A stretch of 64,000 nt of DNA from Maribacter_C sp047345145 (GCF_047345145.1 NZ_JBLFER010000001.1:620001-684000); one strand, 5' to 3'; counted from the first letter of the stretch, positions 9,460-17,854 are shown. Numbers and translations: made by a program. Notes: generated from the sequence alone by a model not told the origin.

Positions 9460-9984
9460 ATGCAAATTTTAGGAATAGGCTCTCGAATCGATCATAACGA
9501 ATATGGCAAAGGAGTAGTGACCAATATAACATCGAAGAATTATTGGGTTACTTTTATGGAAAATGGTTTGGAAACAATAGAAATTGATTCTGATTTTGAG
9601 ATCATCGAAGCTGTTGAAGATGAAGTTGATACCATTAGCTTTTCAGAAGTTGAACAATCATTAATTTCAATTTTACGACGTTGGAGTGACACCTCATCAA
9701 TAACCCCTATCGCTGATAAGTGGAAAGGCGGAAAGTTAATTTTAGAACCTGTGGGAGATCTGGCGAATAAAGAAATTCCTATTGATGGTTTCTTTCACAA
9801 AATCGTAATGGTTCGCGATCGAATTCGTGTCATGGAGCAAAAAATCAATTCTAGTAAGAATTTGGATGATCAAGAAAAAATTGATTTACAACAATACATT
9901 ACCAGAATTTATGGAAGTTTGACAACCTTCAACGTGCTTTTTAAGAACCAAAGTGACCAATTTGTGGGAGCACGTTCAAAGTAA
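9460..9984 (+). CDS. Conserved hypothetical protein with an N-terminal Tudor/KOW-like segment
   Basis: This 174-residue cytoplasmic protein has no signal or membrane segment. Residues 1-50 (GSRIDHNEYGKGVVTNI, then a strand-rich run to EIDSDFEII) resemble the small SH3/Tudor-like domain found at the C-terminus of UvrD/PcrA helicases and in similar nucleic-acid or RNAP-binding modules. The remaining 120 residues look mainly helical, and I do not recognise them. The gene is divergent from uvrA and ends exactly where the DUF4130-type gene ends (9984/9985, tail to tail). The context hints at DNA-related work, but that is inference. Confidence 0.7.
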   Translation: MQILGIGSRIDHNEYGKGVVTNITSKNYWVTFMENGLETIEIDSDFEIIEAVEDEVDTISFSEVEQSLISILRRWSDTSSITPIADKWKGGKLILEPVGDLANKEIPIDGFFHKIVMVRDRIRVMEQKINSSKNLDDQEKIDLQQYITRIYGSLTTFNVLFKNQSDQFVGARSK

Positions 9985-10698
9985 CTAAACTGCCGCCCGT
10001 TCTTGAATGTAACCAGTTCTTTGCTTTTGCATAGGTTGTCTGTGCAATGTTCTAACTAGTAATGATTTAATATTCAATTCATGAACTTTCATATTTGCTG
10101 GTATTGCATCCGTGTCCAAAGAAATTAATTCTACAGTTTTTAAATTATAATACAATCCATAGTTTCGCTTGCGATCAAATATTAGCCAAGGTTTGTTGGA
10201 ATATTGAAATCGATAATGTTTCGAAATTAGTGGTAACACATCATTATCAGGATTGATAAAAGCAAGTTGAATATTATCTTCGGTTGCATCGAATTTGAGG
10301 CCCGCTTCCATATACTTCTTTTCTTTTCCAACAGACTTTGCTAATTGATTAATTCTGATGGCTGCATCATCAGTGAAATTTAGTTGAAGCATATCTTTCG
10401 GAAAATATAATTTTCTAATATACCTGTAGAGTAGGAGTTCGATACCAGTCGCTTCACTTAAAAATGCAAAGTAGATATTCTTTATAGCAGCATTGCTTTT
10501 CTTTTGAACACCATTCCAAACGCGTTTGGCTTGATCCATTTGCGTGAATACAGTTTCCGTATCTGAAAACAACCCTCTTTGTGCAATTGAGTTCTTTTGA
10601 ATATCAGCAACTTGAATGCGTTCATCAAATGCTTTATAAACCGCAGATAAAAACCCATTGAAACTTCCGTCGTAAATTAAAATTTTTGAATTTCTCAT
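9985..10698 (-). CDS. DUF4130 / TIGR03915-family putative DNA repair protein
   Basis: The 237-residue protein starts ILIYDGSFNGFLSAVYKAF, the typical opening of the TIGR03915 family. It continues with the characteristic YRYIRKLYFP and the conserved block KEKKYMEAGLKF...FINPDNDVLPLISKHYRFQYSNKPWLIFD. The family is annotated as a putative DNA repair or modification protein. It is usually encoded next to a radical-SAM partner (TIGR03916), which is absent from this window. It is divergent from an XRE-S24 repressor. A TAATTTTG -7 element (10722-10729) and three inverted repeats lie in the shared spacer, so repression by the S24 protein and induction on DNA damage is a reasonable inference. The biochemical reaction is unknown. 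Confidence 0.85.
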   Translation of the reverse strand: MRNSKILIYDGSFNGFLSAVYKAFDERIQVADIQKNSIAQRGLFSDTETVFTQMDQAKRVWNGVQKKSNAAIKNIYFAFLSEATGIELLLYRYIRKLYFPKDMLQLNFTDDAAIRINQLAKSVGKEKKYMEAGLKFDATEDNIQLAFINPDNDVLPLISKHYRFQYSNKPWLIFDRKRNYGLYYNLKTVELISLDTDAIPANMKVHELNIKSLLVRTLHRQPMQKQRTGYIQERAAV

Positions 10699-10721
10699 AA
10701 CACCGCTTTTTGTAATTATTC

Positions 10722-10729
10722 CAAAATTA
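10722..10729 (-). promoter_or_regulatory. -7 element of the DUF4130 gene
   Basis: TAATTTTG on the minus strand fits TAnnTTTG and lies 23 bases before the ATG at 10698. The first operator-like inverted repeat (10731-10741) starts one base upstream, where a bound repressor would block the promoter. Confidence 0.55.
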
Positions 10730-10730
10730 T

Positions 10731-10782
10731 GGAATTATTCCTAATTATGGAAATAATCCATAAAATATTTTGGAAATATTCC
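10731..10782. promoter_or_regulatory. Three operator-like inverted repeats between DUF4130 and the S24 repressor
   Basis: Three related 11-base inverted repeats are present: GGAATTATTCC (10731-10741), GGAAATAATCC (10749-10759) and GGAAATATTCC (10772-10782). A half-site ATTATTCC lies at 10715-10722. Centres are 18 and 23 bases apart. The first abuts the -7 element of the leftward gene and the third overlaps the -33 element of the rightward repressor gene, so one dimeric protein could shut both promoters. Binding by the S24 protein is inferred from position. Confidence 0.6.
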
Positions 10783-10798
10783 TAATTGTGTATATTTG
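10770..10798 (+). promoter_or_regulatory. Promoter of the XRE-S24 repressor gene
   Basis: TTG (10770-10772), 18 bases, then TATATTTG (10791-10798) matches the -33/-7 consensus. The -33 element overlaps the third inverted repeat. The leader to ATG 10951 is about 145 bases and contains a dispersed repeat. Confidence 0.6.
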
Positions 10799-10900
10799 AA
10801 GGAGTCTAAAACCTGTTTTTCTAGAATACTAATAGTACAAGTACTTGATTACGAATAGGTTTTGGAGCACCAGTTAAACCTGAAAGACACACTCATGTTT

Positions 10901-10935
10901 GGTTGGAAAGATTCCCGACTTCTCGGGAATGACAA
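10901..10935 (-). repeat. Dispersed REP-like hairpin element, copy 1
   Basis: The core is the inverted repeat ATTCCCGA-CTTC-TCGGGAAT (10911-10930), flanked by TTGTCA on one side and TTTCCAACC on the other when read on the minus strand. The 35-base unit is nearly the same as 34180-34214. It lies in the leader of the S24 repressor gene and could form an RNA hairpin there. Confidence 0.65.
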
Positions 10936-10950
10936 TAAAATAGATTGGTT

Positions 10951-11715
10951 ATGGAAAATGAAATCACTTTAAAGCGCTTTATTGAAATCAGAAGGGATTT
11001 GGGGTATACCCAAGCAGAATTTGCCAAGCTTTTGGGTATTTCAAGTACGACTGCGGACATCGAAAGAGGGCGCACCAAGTTATCTGGAAAAGTTGTGGTT
11101 GAGTTATTCAAACAGTTTAAAATTAATCCCCTTTGGTTGTTTGGAGAGAGTGAGAATAAAAATTTGGCTACTTCAAATACAAGCGTTATTCCTAAAGTGG
11201 TCACAGTTGATTCCGCAGATCAAGAAAATATGGTTTTAGTAAATGCTAAAGCTGCTGCCGGATATCCGCAGAATATACAAGATACATCATGGTACAAAGA
11301 ATTGCCAGCATTTGATCTTCCTTTGCCGGAGTTTAGAAATGCAACCTATCGCGGTTTTCAGGTAGAGGGCGATAGTATGTTACCCAATCTAAAGCCTGGG
11401 GAATGGGTGCTTTCCAAGGCTATTGACAATATTGATGAAGTTAGCCCAAATAAAATGTATGTTGTGGTTTTAGAAGATGCTGTTTTGGTAAAGAAAGTTA
11501 TTCGAAAGCCTAATTCGAATGATGTTACCTTGGTTTCTTTGAACGAAACCTATCCACCTTACGAAATCAAACCCTTCCAGATTCAAGAAATTTGGGAAGT
11601 GAGTAGTAAAATAACCTTTGGTGTTGATGCAACCACTGAAACTGGACTATTAAAACAACTGCAAGAATCAATGGAGGAGTTAAAAAGTCAGTTCAAAAAA
11701 CAGCAGGCGAGTTAA
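10951..11715 (+). CDS. XRE-family HTH repressor with S24 (LexA-like) self-cleavage domain
   Basis: The 254-residue protein has an N-terminal helix-turn-helix (about 6-62, YTQAEFAKLLGISSTTADIERG) and a C-terminal S24 peptidase domain. The cleavage site Ala103-Gly104 is seen in KAAAGYP. The nucleophile Ser142 is in VEGDSMLPNLKPGE and the general-base Lys181 is in VLVKKVI. Proteins of this type bind operators as dimers and cleave themselves when stimulated by RecA filaments. ATG 10951 is preferred over an in-frame TTG at 10945. It is divergent from the DUF4130 gene with three operator-like repeats between, and it overlaps the convergent GNAT gene by 4 bases. No phage genes are nearby, so it is more likely a host SOS-like regulator than a prophage repressor. 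Confidence 0.85.
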   Translation: MENEITLKRFIEIRRDLGYTQAEFAKLLGISSTTADIERGRTKLSGKVVVELFKQFKINPLWLFGESENKNLATSNTSVIPKVVTVDSADQENMVLVNAKAAAGYPQNIQDTSWYKELPAFDLPLPEFRNATYRGFQVEGDSMLPNLKPGEWVLSKAIDNIDEVSPNKMYVVVLEDAVLVKKVIRKPNSNDVTLVSLNETYPPYEIKPFQIQEIWEVSSKITFGVDATTETGLLKQLQESMEELKSQFKKQQAS

Positions 11716-12137
11716 ATTTTCAACGAATACAATCCACTTTTTCTTAGCTCGAAACCTAAACTTGTATATAGGGCAATTGCTGGTTTGCGATGATGGCCAG
11801 TAAATAGTAGAATTTCATCAAGGCCAATTTTCGCACTTTCTTCTATAAGTTTATTCATGAGTTTTTTGCCAATTCCCTTTCCTCGTTGTGATCTATCTAC
11901 CACTACATCGTCAACCATACCCCGAAACCCTGAAATTACGGTATAGGTTGATAGAAGAGCAATTCCGACTACCGCGCTATCGACTTTACATAACAGAACT
12001 AAAACATTGTTTTTAGAATGTAAAATTTCCTGTAAAGACCTTTGCTTATTATCTGCATTTAGTTGTTTGTAGAGAGCAGCAACTTGAACCTGTACTTCAT
12101 TAGTTAAAGTATCGAGAGTTAATATTTCAAAGGTCAT
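11712..12137 (-). CDS. GNAT-family N-acetyltransferase
   Basis: This 141-residue cytoplasmic protein has the GNAT fold. The acetyl-CoA binding motif A is VVDRSQRGKGIGKKLMNKLIEES (Q/RxxGxG/A pattern RSQRGKGIG, about 84-92). Motif B is seen in HHRKPAIALYTSLGFE. The acceptor substrate is not predictable. ATG 12137 is taken as start; an in-frame GTG precedes it by one codon. Its stop overlaps the end of the S24 repressor gene, and the spacer to the divergent channel gene at 12236 is 98 bases. Confidence 0.85.
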   Translation of the reverse strand: MTFEILTLDTLTNEVQVQVAALYKQLNADNKQRSLQEILHSKNNVLVLLCKVDSAVVGIALLSTYTVISGFRGMVDDVVVDRSQRGKGIGKKLMNKLIEESAKIGLDEILLFTGHHRKPAIALYTSLGFELRKSGLYSLKI

Positions 12138-12235
12138 CACTTTGGGTTTCTATTTTGGCTAAAGTTAGGAAACTGAAAATGATTATTCCTCTTTTTTGAA
12201 TTATCGTATATTTAGATTTTAACATATTCCAAAAC

Positions 12236-13309
12236 ATGAAAAAAATAGCTCTTATTATCATAATAAGCCTATTCAATCTGCCCTTGTCCGGGCAAACACA
12301 ACAAGATACTTTATTAGTGGGTTATACAACGGCTCCACCTTTTATTGTACAAGAGGGAGAACTCCTTGAAGGCATCAATATTTGGCTATGGCAACGAACT
12401 GCAGCGGATTTGAACTTGAATTATAAGTTGGTGCCAATGGGTTTTCGTGACATGTTGGATGCTTTGAAAACTGGTGAAATTGATGTGAGTATAAATCCTT
12501 TGACAGTAACAAGTGAACGGAGCAAAGCCTTTGAATTTACTAATTCTTACTACGCGGCACATTCTACGATAGCCATATCAGAGGCCACAACCTTAGAAAA
12601 ATTAATTGGTTTTTTAAAACAGTTCTTTAATCAAGACTTTTTAAAGGGATTGTTTGTTTTGTTATTTATCATTTTTTGGTTTGGAATGCTAGGTTGGTAT
12701 TTTGAACGCAAAGAAAATCCCGAGCATTTTCGCAATAGCGGAAGTGGTATTTGGGATGGCATGTGGTGGTCTGCTGTTACTCTTACAACCGTGGGATATG
12801 GCGACAAAGCACCAAAAACAAAAATGGGTAAGATCACAGCCCTAGTACTGATGTTTGGAGGATTGTTATTTATCTCAGGTTTAACGGCAAGTATAGCTTC
12901 GAGTTTGACGGTTAATCAATTGAGTAGCAGTCCTGATGGATTTATGGCTTTCAAAGAACGTAAAGTAGGCACCATAGAGAATTCTGGAGCGATGGAATAT
13001 TTGAACAAACACTTTTTTAAGGATATCAGTGGGTATTCGGGTGTTGTGCCTGGACTTCAAGATCTTAAAAATGGAAATGTTACGGCATTTATGTATGATG
13101 AACCAATTTTGAAATATCGAATACAAGAAGATGCTGAACTTAGTAATTTACAAATACTACCTGTGAAATTTGATGTGCAATTTTATGCCTTCGGAATTGC
13201 AAAGCAACATGCAGAATTAGAAAAAGTGATTTCTCAGCAAATCTTATCCATCACTGAAACACAAGAGTGGGAAGTAGTATTGAATGAATTCGGATTGACA
13301 GATATTTAA
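12236..13309 (+). CDS. Prokaryotic ionotropic glutamate receptor-type channel (GluR0-like)
   Basis: The 357-residue membrane protein has the full layout of bacterial glutamate receptors. There is a signal peptide (1-20), the first lobe of a periplasmic amino-acid-binding domain (about 24-115, with Arg95 in TSERSKAFEFT as likely carboxylate ligand), TM1 (138-156), a re-entrant pore loop (171-190), TM2 (199-220), and the second binding lobe (231-350). The pore carries TVGYGD (185-190), the potassium-selective filter, rather than the filter of animal receptors. A ligand bound in the periplasm would gate K+ flow across the inner membrane. The ligand is unknown; L-amino acids are usual for the family. 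It overlaps the convergent gene by 4 bases. Nearby glutamate-linked genes (gamma-glutamyltransferase, symporter) are suggestive only. Confidence 0.9.
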   Translation: MKKIALIIIISLFNLPLSGQTQQDTLLVGYTTAPPFIVQEGELLEGINIWLWQRTAADLNLNYKLVPMGFRDMLDALKTGEIDVSINPLTVTSERSKAFEFTNSYYAAHSTIAISEATTLEKLIGFLKQFFNQDFLKGLFVLLFIIFWFGMLGWYFERKENPEHFRNSGSGIWDGMWWSAVTLTTVGYGDKAPKTKMGKITALVLMFGGLLFISGLTASIASSLTVNQLSSSPDGFMAFKERKVGTIENSGAMEYLNKHFFKDISGYSGVVPGLQDLKNGNVTAFMYDEPILKYRIQEDAELSNLQILPVKFDVQFYAFGIAKQHAELEKVISQQILSITETQEWEVVLNEFGLTDI

Positions 13310-14019
13310 TTGTAAGCTCTTAAGTCGCCCATGTACAAAGTAATCGGTCCCATTTTATGAGATGCAGGAAGCGCTAGACCAGTTTCCATAATTTGCCAAT
13401 CATCCCAACTCGCTTCAATTCCTCCAATCGGGATGATTTTCACCCACATTTGGTAGCTTTCGGGGAATCCGTTTGGAAGTAATTTCCATAGGTAGGCATC
13501 TCCAGGAGTTGTTCCTCCAACAGCATATTTAATAAGTAAAGCTTCTGAGCCATCTTCCAGGGTAACTATACTCCGTTCAGTTCCTTTGTCCATTACTTTA
13601 AAAGGCGCAACCAGCCAAAAGGAATCATTGTTGAAATAATCCCAAGCAGTATTTATAATATCTCGAGACTCTTTTGCAGTAACTATTGCGCCATTCTTGT
13701 TGACCAAACTACTTGATGTATCATTAAGGTTCAGGTTCACTTTATAATTATCCCAAATCACTTCAACTTTCCCATTTTCTTTATCCCATTTATACTTATG
13801 GGCACCTCCCGCGAAGGACCACTCCAAATATCTTGTGTTTTTGTAGGCTTCATGATTTACTGCTTTTAGCATTTTTTTGGCCAAGGCATCTGCCGCGGAG
13901 CCTGATTTCCCTTCTGGAATAGGTTCGTTGTAAATAGCGTATAAAATTCCAAAACCAATTACTCCAATAAGAAGTAGAGCGCCAATTATTTTGAGAAGAA
14001 TTTTTAGGAATTTTTTCAA
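13306..14019 (-). CDS. Membrane-anchored hypothetical protein
   Basis: The 237-residue protein has one N-terminal membrane helix (about 7-28, IIGALLLIGVIGFGILYAIY) and a periplasmic C-terminal domain rich in beta strands and Trp (LEWSFAGGAHKYKWDKENG). I do not recognise a catalytic motif. Similar proteins in Flavobacteria are uncharacterised. The start is TTG at 14019, chosen because it directly precedes the lysine-rich helix start KKFLK and no ATG fits. It follows gamma-glutamyltransferase by 29 bases and is probably cotranscribed with it and acpH. Confidence 0.7.
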   Translation of the reverse strand: MKKFLKILLKIIGALLLIGVIGFGILYAIYNEPIPEGKSGSAADALAKKMLKAVNHEAYKNTRYLEWSFAGGAHKYKWDKENGKVEVIWDNYKVNLNLNDTSSSLVNKNGAIVTAKESRDIINTAWDYFNNDSFWLVAPFKVMDKGTERSIVTLEDGSEALLIKYAVGGTTPGDAYLWKLLPNGFPESYQMWVKIIPIGGIEASWDDWQIMETGLALPASHKMGPITLYMGDLRAYN

Positions 14020-14048
14020 GGCATTATTTTCTTTTGGTTCTCAAAGGT

Positions 14049-15734
14049 TTAATATCCAACTGCTGTATCATCACCACGTTTATCTGCACCACCTTCGAGC
14101 TTTCCGTCAGGTAAGACCCGAATGGCATCTACTTTCCCTATAATAGGTGTTCGTTCTTCATTTAAGATGTATCCTTTAGCAGCAAGTTCTGTTTTAAGTT
14201 CGGGTGAAAATCCTTCAGGTTCGAAAATCACCATATCAGGTAGCCATTGGTGATGAAAGCGGGGAGCATTTACCGCTTCTTGCATGCTCATATTGAATTC
14301 ATAGCCATTGAGAATGGTTTGCGCCACAGCAGTAATTATCGTCGATCCGCCGGGAGTGCCAACTACCATCCATAATTTTTCGTCTTTTTCTACAATGGTT
14401 GGAGTCATACTACTCAACATGCGTTTTTCTGCTGCGATGCTATTAGCTTCCGCACCTATCAATCCAAACATATTCGGAATTCCCGGTTTTGCACTAAAAT
14501 CATCCATTTCGTTATTCAAAAAGAATCCTAGCTCATCTGAATACAACTTAGAACCATAAGCGCCATTTAATGTTGTGGTAGCAGAAATAGCATTTCCTTC
14601 GGCATCAACAATAGAGTAGTGGGTAGTTTCCATGCTCTCTACAATTTGAACATTACCGCGTTCTACTTCCGATGATTTAGTAGCCTTATCCCAAGAAAAA
14701 TTAGCCATGCGTTCTTCTAAGTAACTGTTACTTAAAATAACATCCAAAGGTATTTCTACAAAATCGGGATCTCCCAAATAATAATTTCTATCGGCATAAG
14801 CACGTCTTGATGCTTCGGTAAATAATTGCACCGTCTTTGCTGAATTGTGTCCGTATGAGGAAAGATCATGCGATTCCATCATTTTAAAGATTTGATTCAT
14901 CGTAACACCTCCACTACTTGGGGGACTCATAGAAACAATTTTTAAATCTTTGTATTTAAAAATAATAGGCTGGCGCCATTTTGCTTCATACTTAGCCAAA
15001 TCTTCTTCGGTAACAAATCCCCCCTTTTCTTGAATAAAAGCAGCTAATTTTTGGGCAACTTCTCCTTTATAAAATCCATCACGTCCATTTTTTGCTATAG
15101 CTCTCAAAGTCTCTGCTAGAGCCGGATATTTTATGATATCTCCTTTTTTGTATACCTGAGCAAATTTGGTGCTATCACTATTTACTTCAATAAAAACCTC
15201 TCGGGTTCGCTCGAGGCGCTTTTCTTGATTCTCGGTAACAACAACTCCTCTTTCAGCAAGTGCAATTACGGGGTCAAAAATTTCTTCAAGGGAAAGTTTT
15301 CCGAATTTCTTGTGGACTTCTATAACACCAGCAACCGTTCCAGGTACACCGACTGCGGTTGCTCCTTTTGTACTCATTCCTGGAATAACATTTCCCAAGG
15401 AATCCAAATACATATCCTTATGAGCAGATAAGGGGGCTTTTTCACGGTAGTCAATACTACCAACATCGCCATCAGCCTTGCGATAGACCATGAATCCACC
15501 ACCTCCTAAATTTCCTGCGAAAGGATATGCAACTACCAAAGCCATTTCTGTGGCCACCATGGCATCAAAGGCATTACCGCCTTTTTTCATGATTTCTACT
15601 CCGACCTTAGAGGCTTCTTCTCGAGCAGAAACTACCATTGCCTTTTCGGTGACTAAACCAGTTGGTACTGCGGGTTGTTTTTTACAATTTACAAATAGGA
15701 GTAGGGCGATGGTCAGAAGTAATGCTTTTTTCAT
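14049..15734 (-). CDS. ggt: Gamma-glutamyltransferase, lipoprotein type
   Basis: This 561-residue Ntn-hydrolase precursor cleaves the gamma-glutamyl bond of glutathione and related peptides in the periplasm or at the outer membrane. The lipobox ends at Cys17 (LLLFVNC). The autoprocessing site and nucleophile Thr370 start the small subunit in TTHYSIVDAEGNAIS. The glycine motif GTPGGSTIIT and the early block GGNAFDAMVA...GNLGGGGFMVY are typical. Length is normal. It lies in a minus-strand run of acpH, ggt and a membrane-anchored hypothetical gene with 13- and 29-base gaps. Confidence 0.93.
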   Translation of the reverse strand: MKKALLLTIALLLFVNCKKQPAVPTGLVTEKAMVVSAREEASKVGVEIMKKGGNAFDAMVATEMALVVAYPFAGNLGGGGFMVYRKADGDVGSIDYREKAPLSAHKDMYLDSLGNVIPGMSTKGATAVGVPGTVAGVIEVHKKFGKLSLEEIFDPVIALAERGVVVTENQEKRLERTREVFIEVNSDSTKFAQVYKKGDIIKYPALAETLRAIAKNGRDGFYKGEVAQKLAAFIQEKGGFVTEEDLAKYEAKWRQPIIFKYKDLKIVSMSPPSSGGVTMNQIFKMMESHDLSSYGHNSAKTVQLFTEASRRAYADRNYYLGDPDFVEIPLDVILSNSYLEERMANFSWDKATKSSEVERGNVQIVESMETTHYSIVDAEGNAISATTTLNGAYGSKLYSDELGFFLNNEMDDFSAKPGIPNMFGLIGAEANSIAAEKRMLSSMTPTIVEKDEKLWMVVGTPGGSTIITAVAQTILNGYEFNMSMQEAVNAPRFHHQWLPDMVIFEPEGFSPELKTELAAKGYILNEERTPIIGKVDAIRVLPDGKLEGGADKRGDDTAVGY

Positions 15735-15747
15735 TTGGTTCTATTAA

Positions 15748-16347
15748 TCAGACTTTTGGTTCTAAAATTGAATTTAATTTTTGGCGTGAAAAGGTAGTTA
15801 ATTCTTCAAAAAATGAGGTGAATTCTTTTTCAAATTTATCATAATGTTCTTCCAAATCAAGAATTGCAAAGTTCATTTTTGATTTGTTTTTGGTTCTTCG
15901 GTTCATTCCATTTAAAACACGTCCAATACCATCCATTTTAGAATAGTTAAATATCCAGTTGTCTGCTATCATATAAGGCATCATGCGCTTTATCCCATCA
16001 GGAAGTATTTCATAATTGTCTTCTAATAAATCATAGAAATTATCCACGAAAACATCTAATGGCGTATTTGAATAATTCGACCAGTTTTTAGCCAAATAGT
16101 GATCATAAAAAATATCTACGATAACTCCGCTATAATGGCTGTAGTTCTTATGTAAGCGTTTTGTGCTTTTTCGAACGGTGGGATGGGCATCAGTAAAAGA
16201 ATCTATAGCGCGATGTAGTGCAATGCCTTTTTGTACTTTTTCAGGAAGGTGCTTGAATTTGTTGCCTCTTATACTATCCGCTATGAAATTTCCTAATGTT
16301 ATTTCGTCATCTTCGAAAGAAAGATAAATGTGCGCTAAAAAATTCAT
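15748..16347 (-). CDS. acpH: Acyl carrier protein phosphodiesterase (DUF479)
   Basis: The 199-residue protein begins MNFLAHIYLSF and has GNFIADSIRG, GIALHRAIDSFTDAHP and the metal-binding IFYDHYLAKNW. These are the HD-like signature residues of AcpH, which removes the 4'-phosphopantetheine arm from holo-ACP. It is the first gene of the acpH-ggt run, with a -7 element at 16406-16413. Assignment rests on these motifs; activity was not tested for this protein. Confidence 0.88.
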   Translation of the reverse strand: MNFLAHIYLSFEDDEITLGNFIADSIRGNKFKHLPEKVQKGIALHRAIDSFTDAHPTVRKSTKRLHKNYSHYSGVIVDIFYDHYLAKNWSNYSNTPLDVFVDNFYDLLEDNYEILPDGIKRMMPYMIADNWIFNYSKMDGIGRVLNGMNRRTKNKSKMNFAILDLEEHYDKFEKEFTSFFEELTTFSRQKLNSILEPKV

Positions 16348-16405
16348 AAATAGAATTGAAATATTAGAACCTAAAAACAGTTCTTATTATCGAATTTACG
16401 AATTG

Positions 16406-16439
16406 CAAACATAGGATTAAAGACAGACCTGTATATTTG
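16406..16439. promoter_or_regulatory. Divergent -7 elements of acpH and glmM
   Basis: TATGTTTG on the minus strand (16406-16413) fits acpH, with a leader near 55 bases. TATATTTG on the plus strand (16432-16439) fits glmM, with ATG 19 bases later. Both match TAnnTTTG and point away from each other. Clear -33 partners are not seen. Confidence 0.5.
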
Positions 16440-16458
16440 CAAAAATATTTAAATACTT

Positions 16459-17847
16459 ATGACCCTAATCAAATCTATTTCAGGAATACGTGGTACCATT
16501 GGCGGAGCACCAGGAGATAACTTAACACCAATCGATGCTGTTAAATTTGCGGCTGCTTATGGCGTCTGGTTGAAAGGCTATTCTAAAAAAGACAATCTCA
16601 AAGTTGTAATTGGACGTGATGCTCGTTTGTCAGGTGCTATGATTCAAAACTTAGTAGTCAATACTTTATTAGGACTCGGAATAGATGTTATTGATTTAGA
16701 CCTTTCCACAACGCCAACCGTTGAAATCGCCGTTCCTCTAGAGAAGGCAGATGGGGGAATAATTTTAACCGCAAGCCACAATCCGAAACAATGGAATGCT
16801 CTTAAATTATTGAATGAGAAGGGAGAGTTTTTAAACGCAGCAGAAGGTGCTTTAATTTTAGAAATTGCTGAGAAAGATGATTTTGTATTTGCAGATGTAG
16901 ATGATTTAGGAAAAATCACTAAAAATGATTCTTATATAGATATTCATATTGACGAGGTTTTAAATCTTTCTTTGGTGGATGCAGATACGATTAGAAAGGC
17001 AAAGTTTAAGGTTGTTGTAGATGGGGTAAATTCTACCGGAGGAATAGCAATTCCTAAGTTATTAAAAGAATTGGGCGTTGAAGTTGTTGAATTATATTGT
17101 GATCCTACAGGACACTTTCCTCACAATCCCGAACCTCTAAAAGAACATTTAGGAGATATTTGTGATTTAGTAGTAAAAGAAAAAGCAGATTTCGGAATTG
17201 TTGTTGACCCTGATGTTGACCGTTTAGCATTTATAAGTAACGATGGAGAAATGTTTGGCGAGGAATATACTTTGGTAGCTTGTGCTGATTACGTTTTGAG
17301 CAAAACCAAAGGAAATACCGTTTCTAATTTATCTTCTTCTAGAGCACTACGCGATATTTCAGAAAAGCATGGTGGTTCTTATGAAGCTGCTGCAGTTGGC
17401 GAAGTAAATGTAGTTACCAAAATGAAAGCTAATAATGCCGTGATTGGCGGTGAAGGAAATGGGGGAATTATATACCCAGAAAGTCATTATGGCCGTGACT
17501 CATTAGTGGGAACGGCTTTATTCTTGATGCTAATGGCAGAGAATGGAGGAACAGTTGCTGAACTTAGAGCTAGCTATCCTTCTTATTTTATGAGTAAAAA
17601 GAAGATTCAATTGACTCCTGAATTGGATGTTGATGGAATTTTGAAAGCTATGTCTGAGAAGTATAAAAATGAGGAAATTTCGACTATAGACGGAGTAAAA
17701 ATTGATTTTCCAGAAAACTGGGTACATCTTCGTAAATCAAATACAGAACCTATTATTAGAATCTATACAGAAGCGAAAAGTCAATCCGAAGCAGATGCTT
17801 TAGCGGATCGCATAATTGGAGAAATCAAAGCTGTAGCTGGGATTTAG
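16459..17847 (+). CDS. glmM: Phosphoglucosamine mutase
   Basis: The enzyme converts glucosamine 6-phosphate to glucosamine 1-phosphate for peptidoglycan and LPS precursors. The 462-residue protein shows the phosphohexomutase signatures: ISGIRGTIGG at the start, the phosphoserine loop TASHNPKQWNALK, the metal-binding loop DPDVDRLAFI, the sugar-binding EGNGGIIYPESHYGRD and the phosphate-binding RKSNTEPIIRIYTEA. It could in principle act on glucose or mannose as well, but this length and start are those of the GlmM/ManB group annotated in Bacteroidota. It is convergent with fhs with only 7 bases between stops. Confidence 0.88.
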   Translation: MTLIKSISGIRGTIGGAPGDNLTPIDAVKFAAAYGVWLKGYSKKDNLKVVIGRDARLSGAMIQNLVVNTLLGLGIDVIDLDLSTTPTVEIAVPLEKADGGIILTASHNPKQWNALKLLNEKGEFLNAAEGALILEIAEKDDFVFADVDDLGKITKNDSYIDIHIDEVLNLSLVDADTIRKAKFKVVVDGVNSTGGIAIPKLLKELGVEVVELYCDPTGHFPHNPEPLKEHLGDICDLVVKEKADFGIVVDPDVDRLAFISNDGEMFGEEYTLVACADYVLSKTKGNTVSNLSSSRALRDISEKHGGSYEAAAVGEVNVVTKMKANNAVIGGEGNGGIIYPESHYGRDSLVGTALFLMLMAENGGTVAELRASYPSYFMSKKKIQLTPELDVDGILKAMSEKYKNEEISTIDGVKIDFPENWVHLRKSNTEPIIRIYTEAKSQSEADALADRIIGEIKAVAGI

Positions 17848-17854
17848 ATTTCTG

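Noticed and set aside
10951..11715. S24 repressor as part of a prophage
   Set aside because: No integrase, portal, capsid, tail or lysis genes are in the flanking 20 kb. The neighbours are ordinary chromosomal genes.
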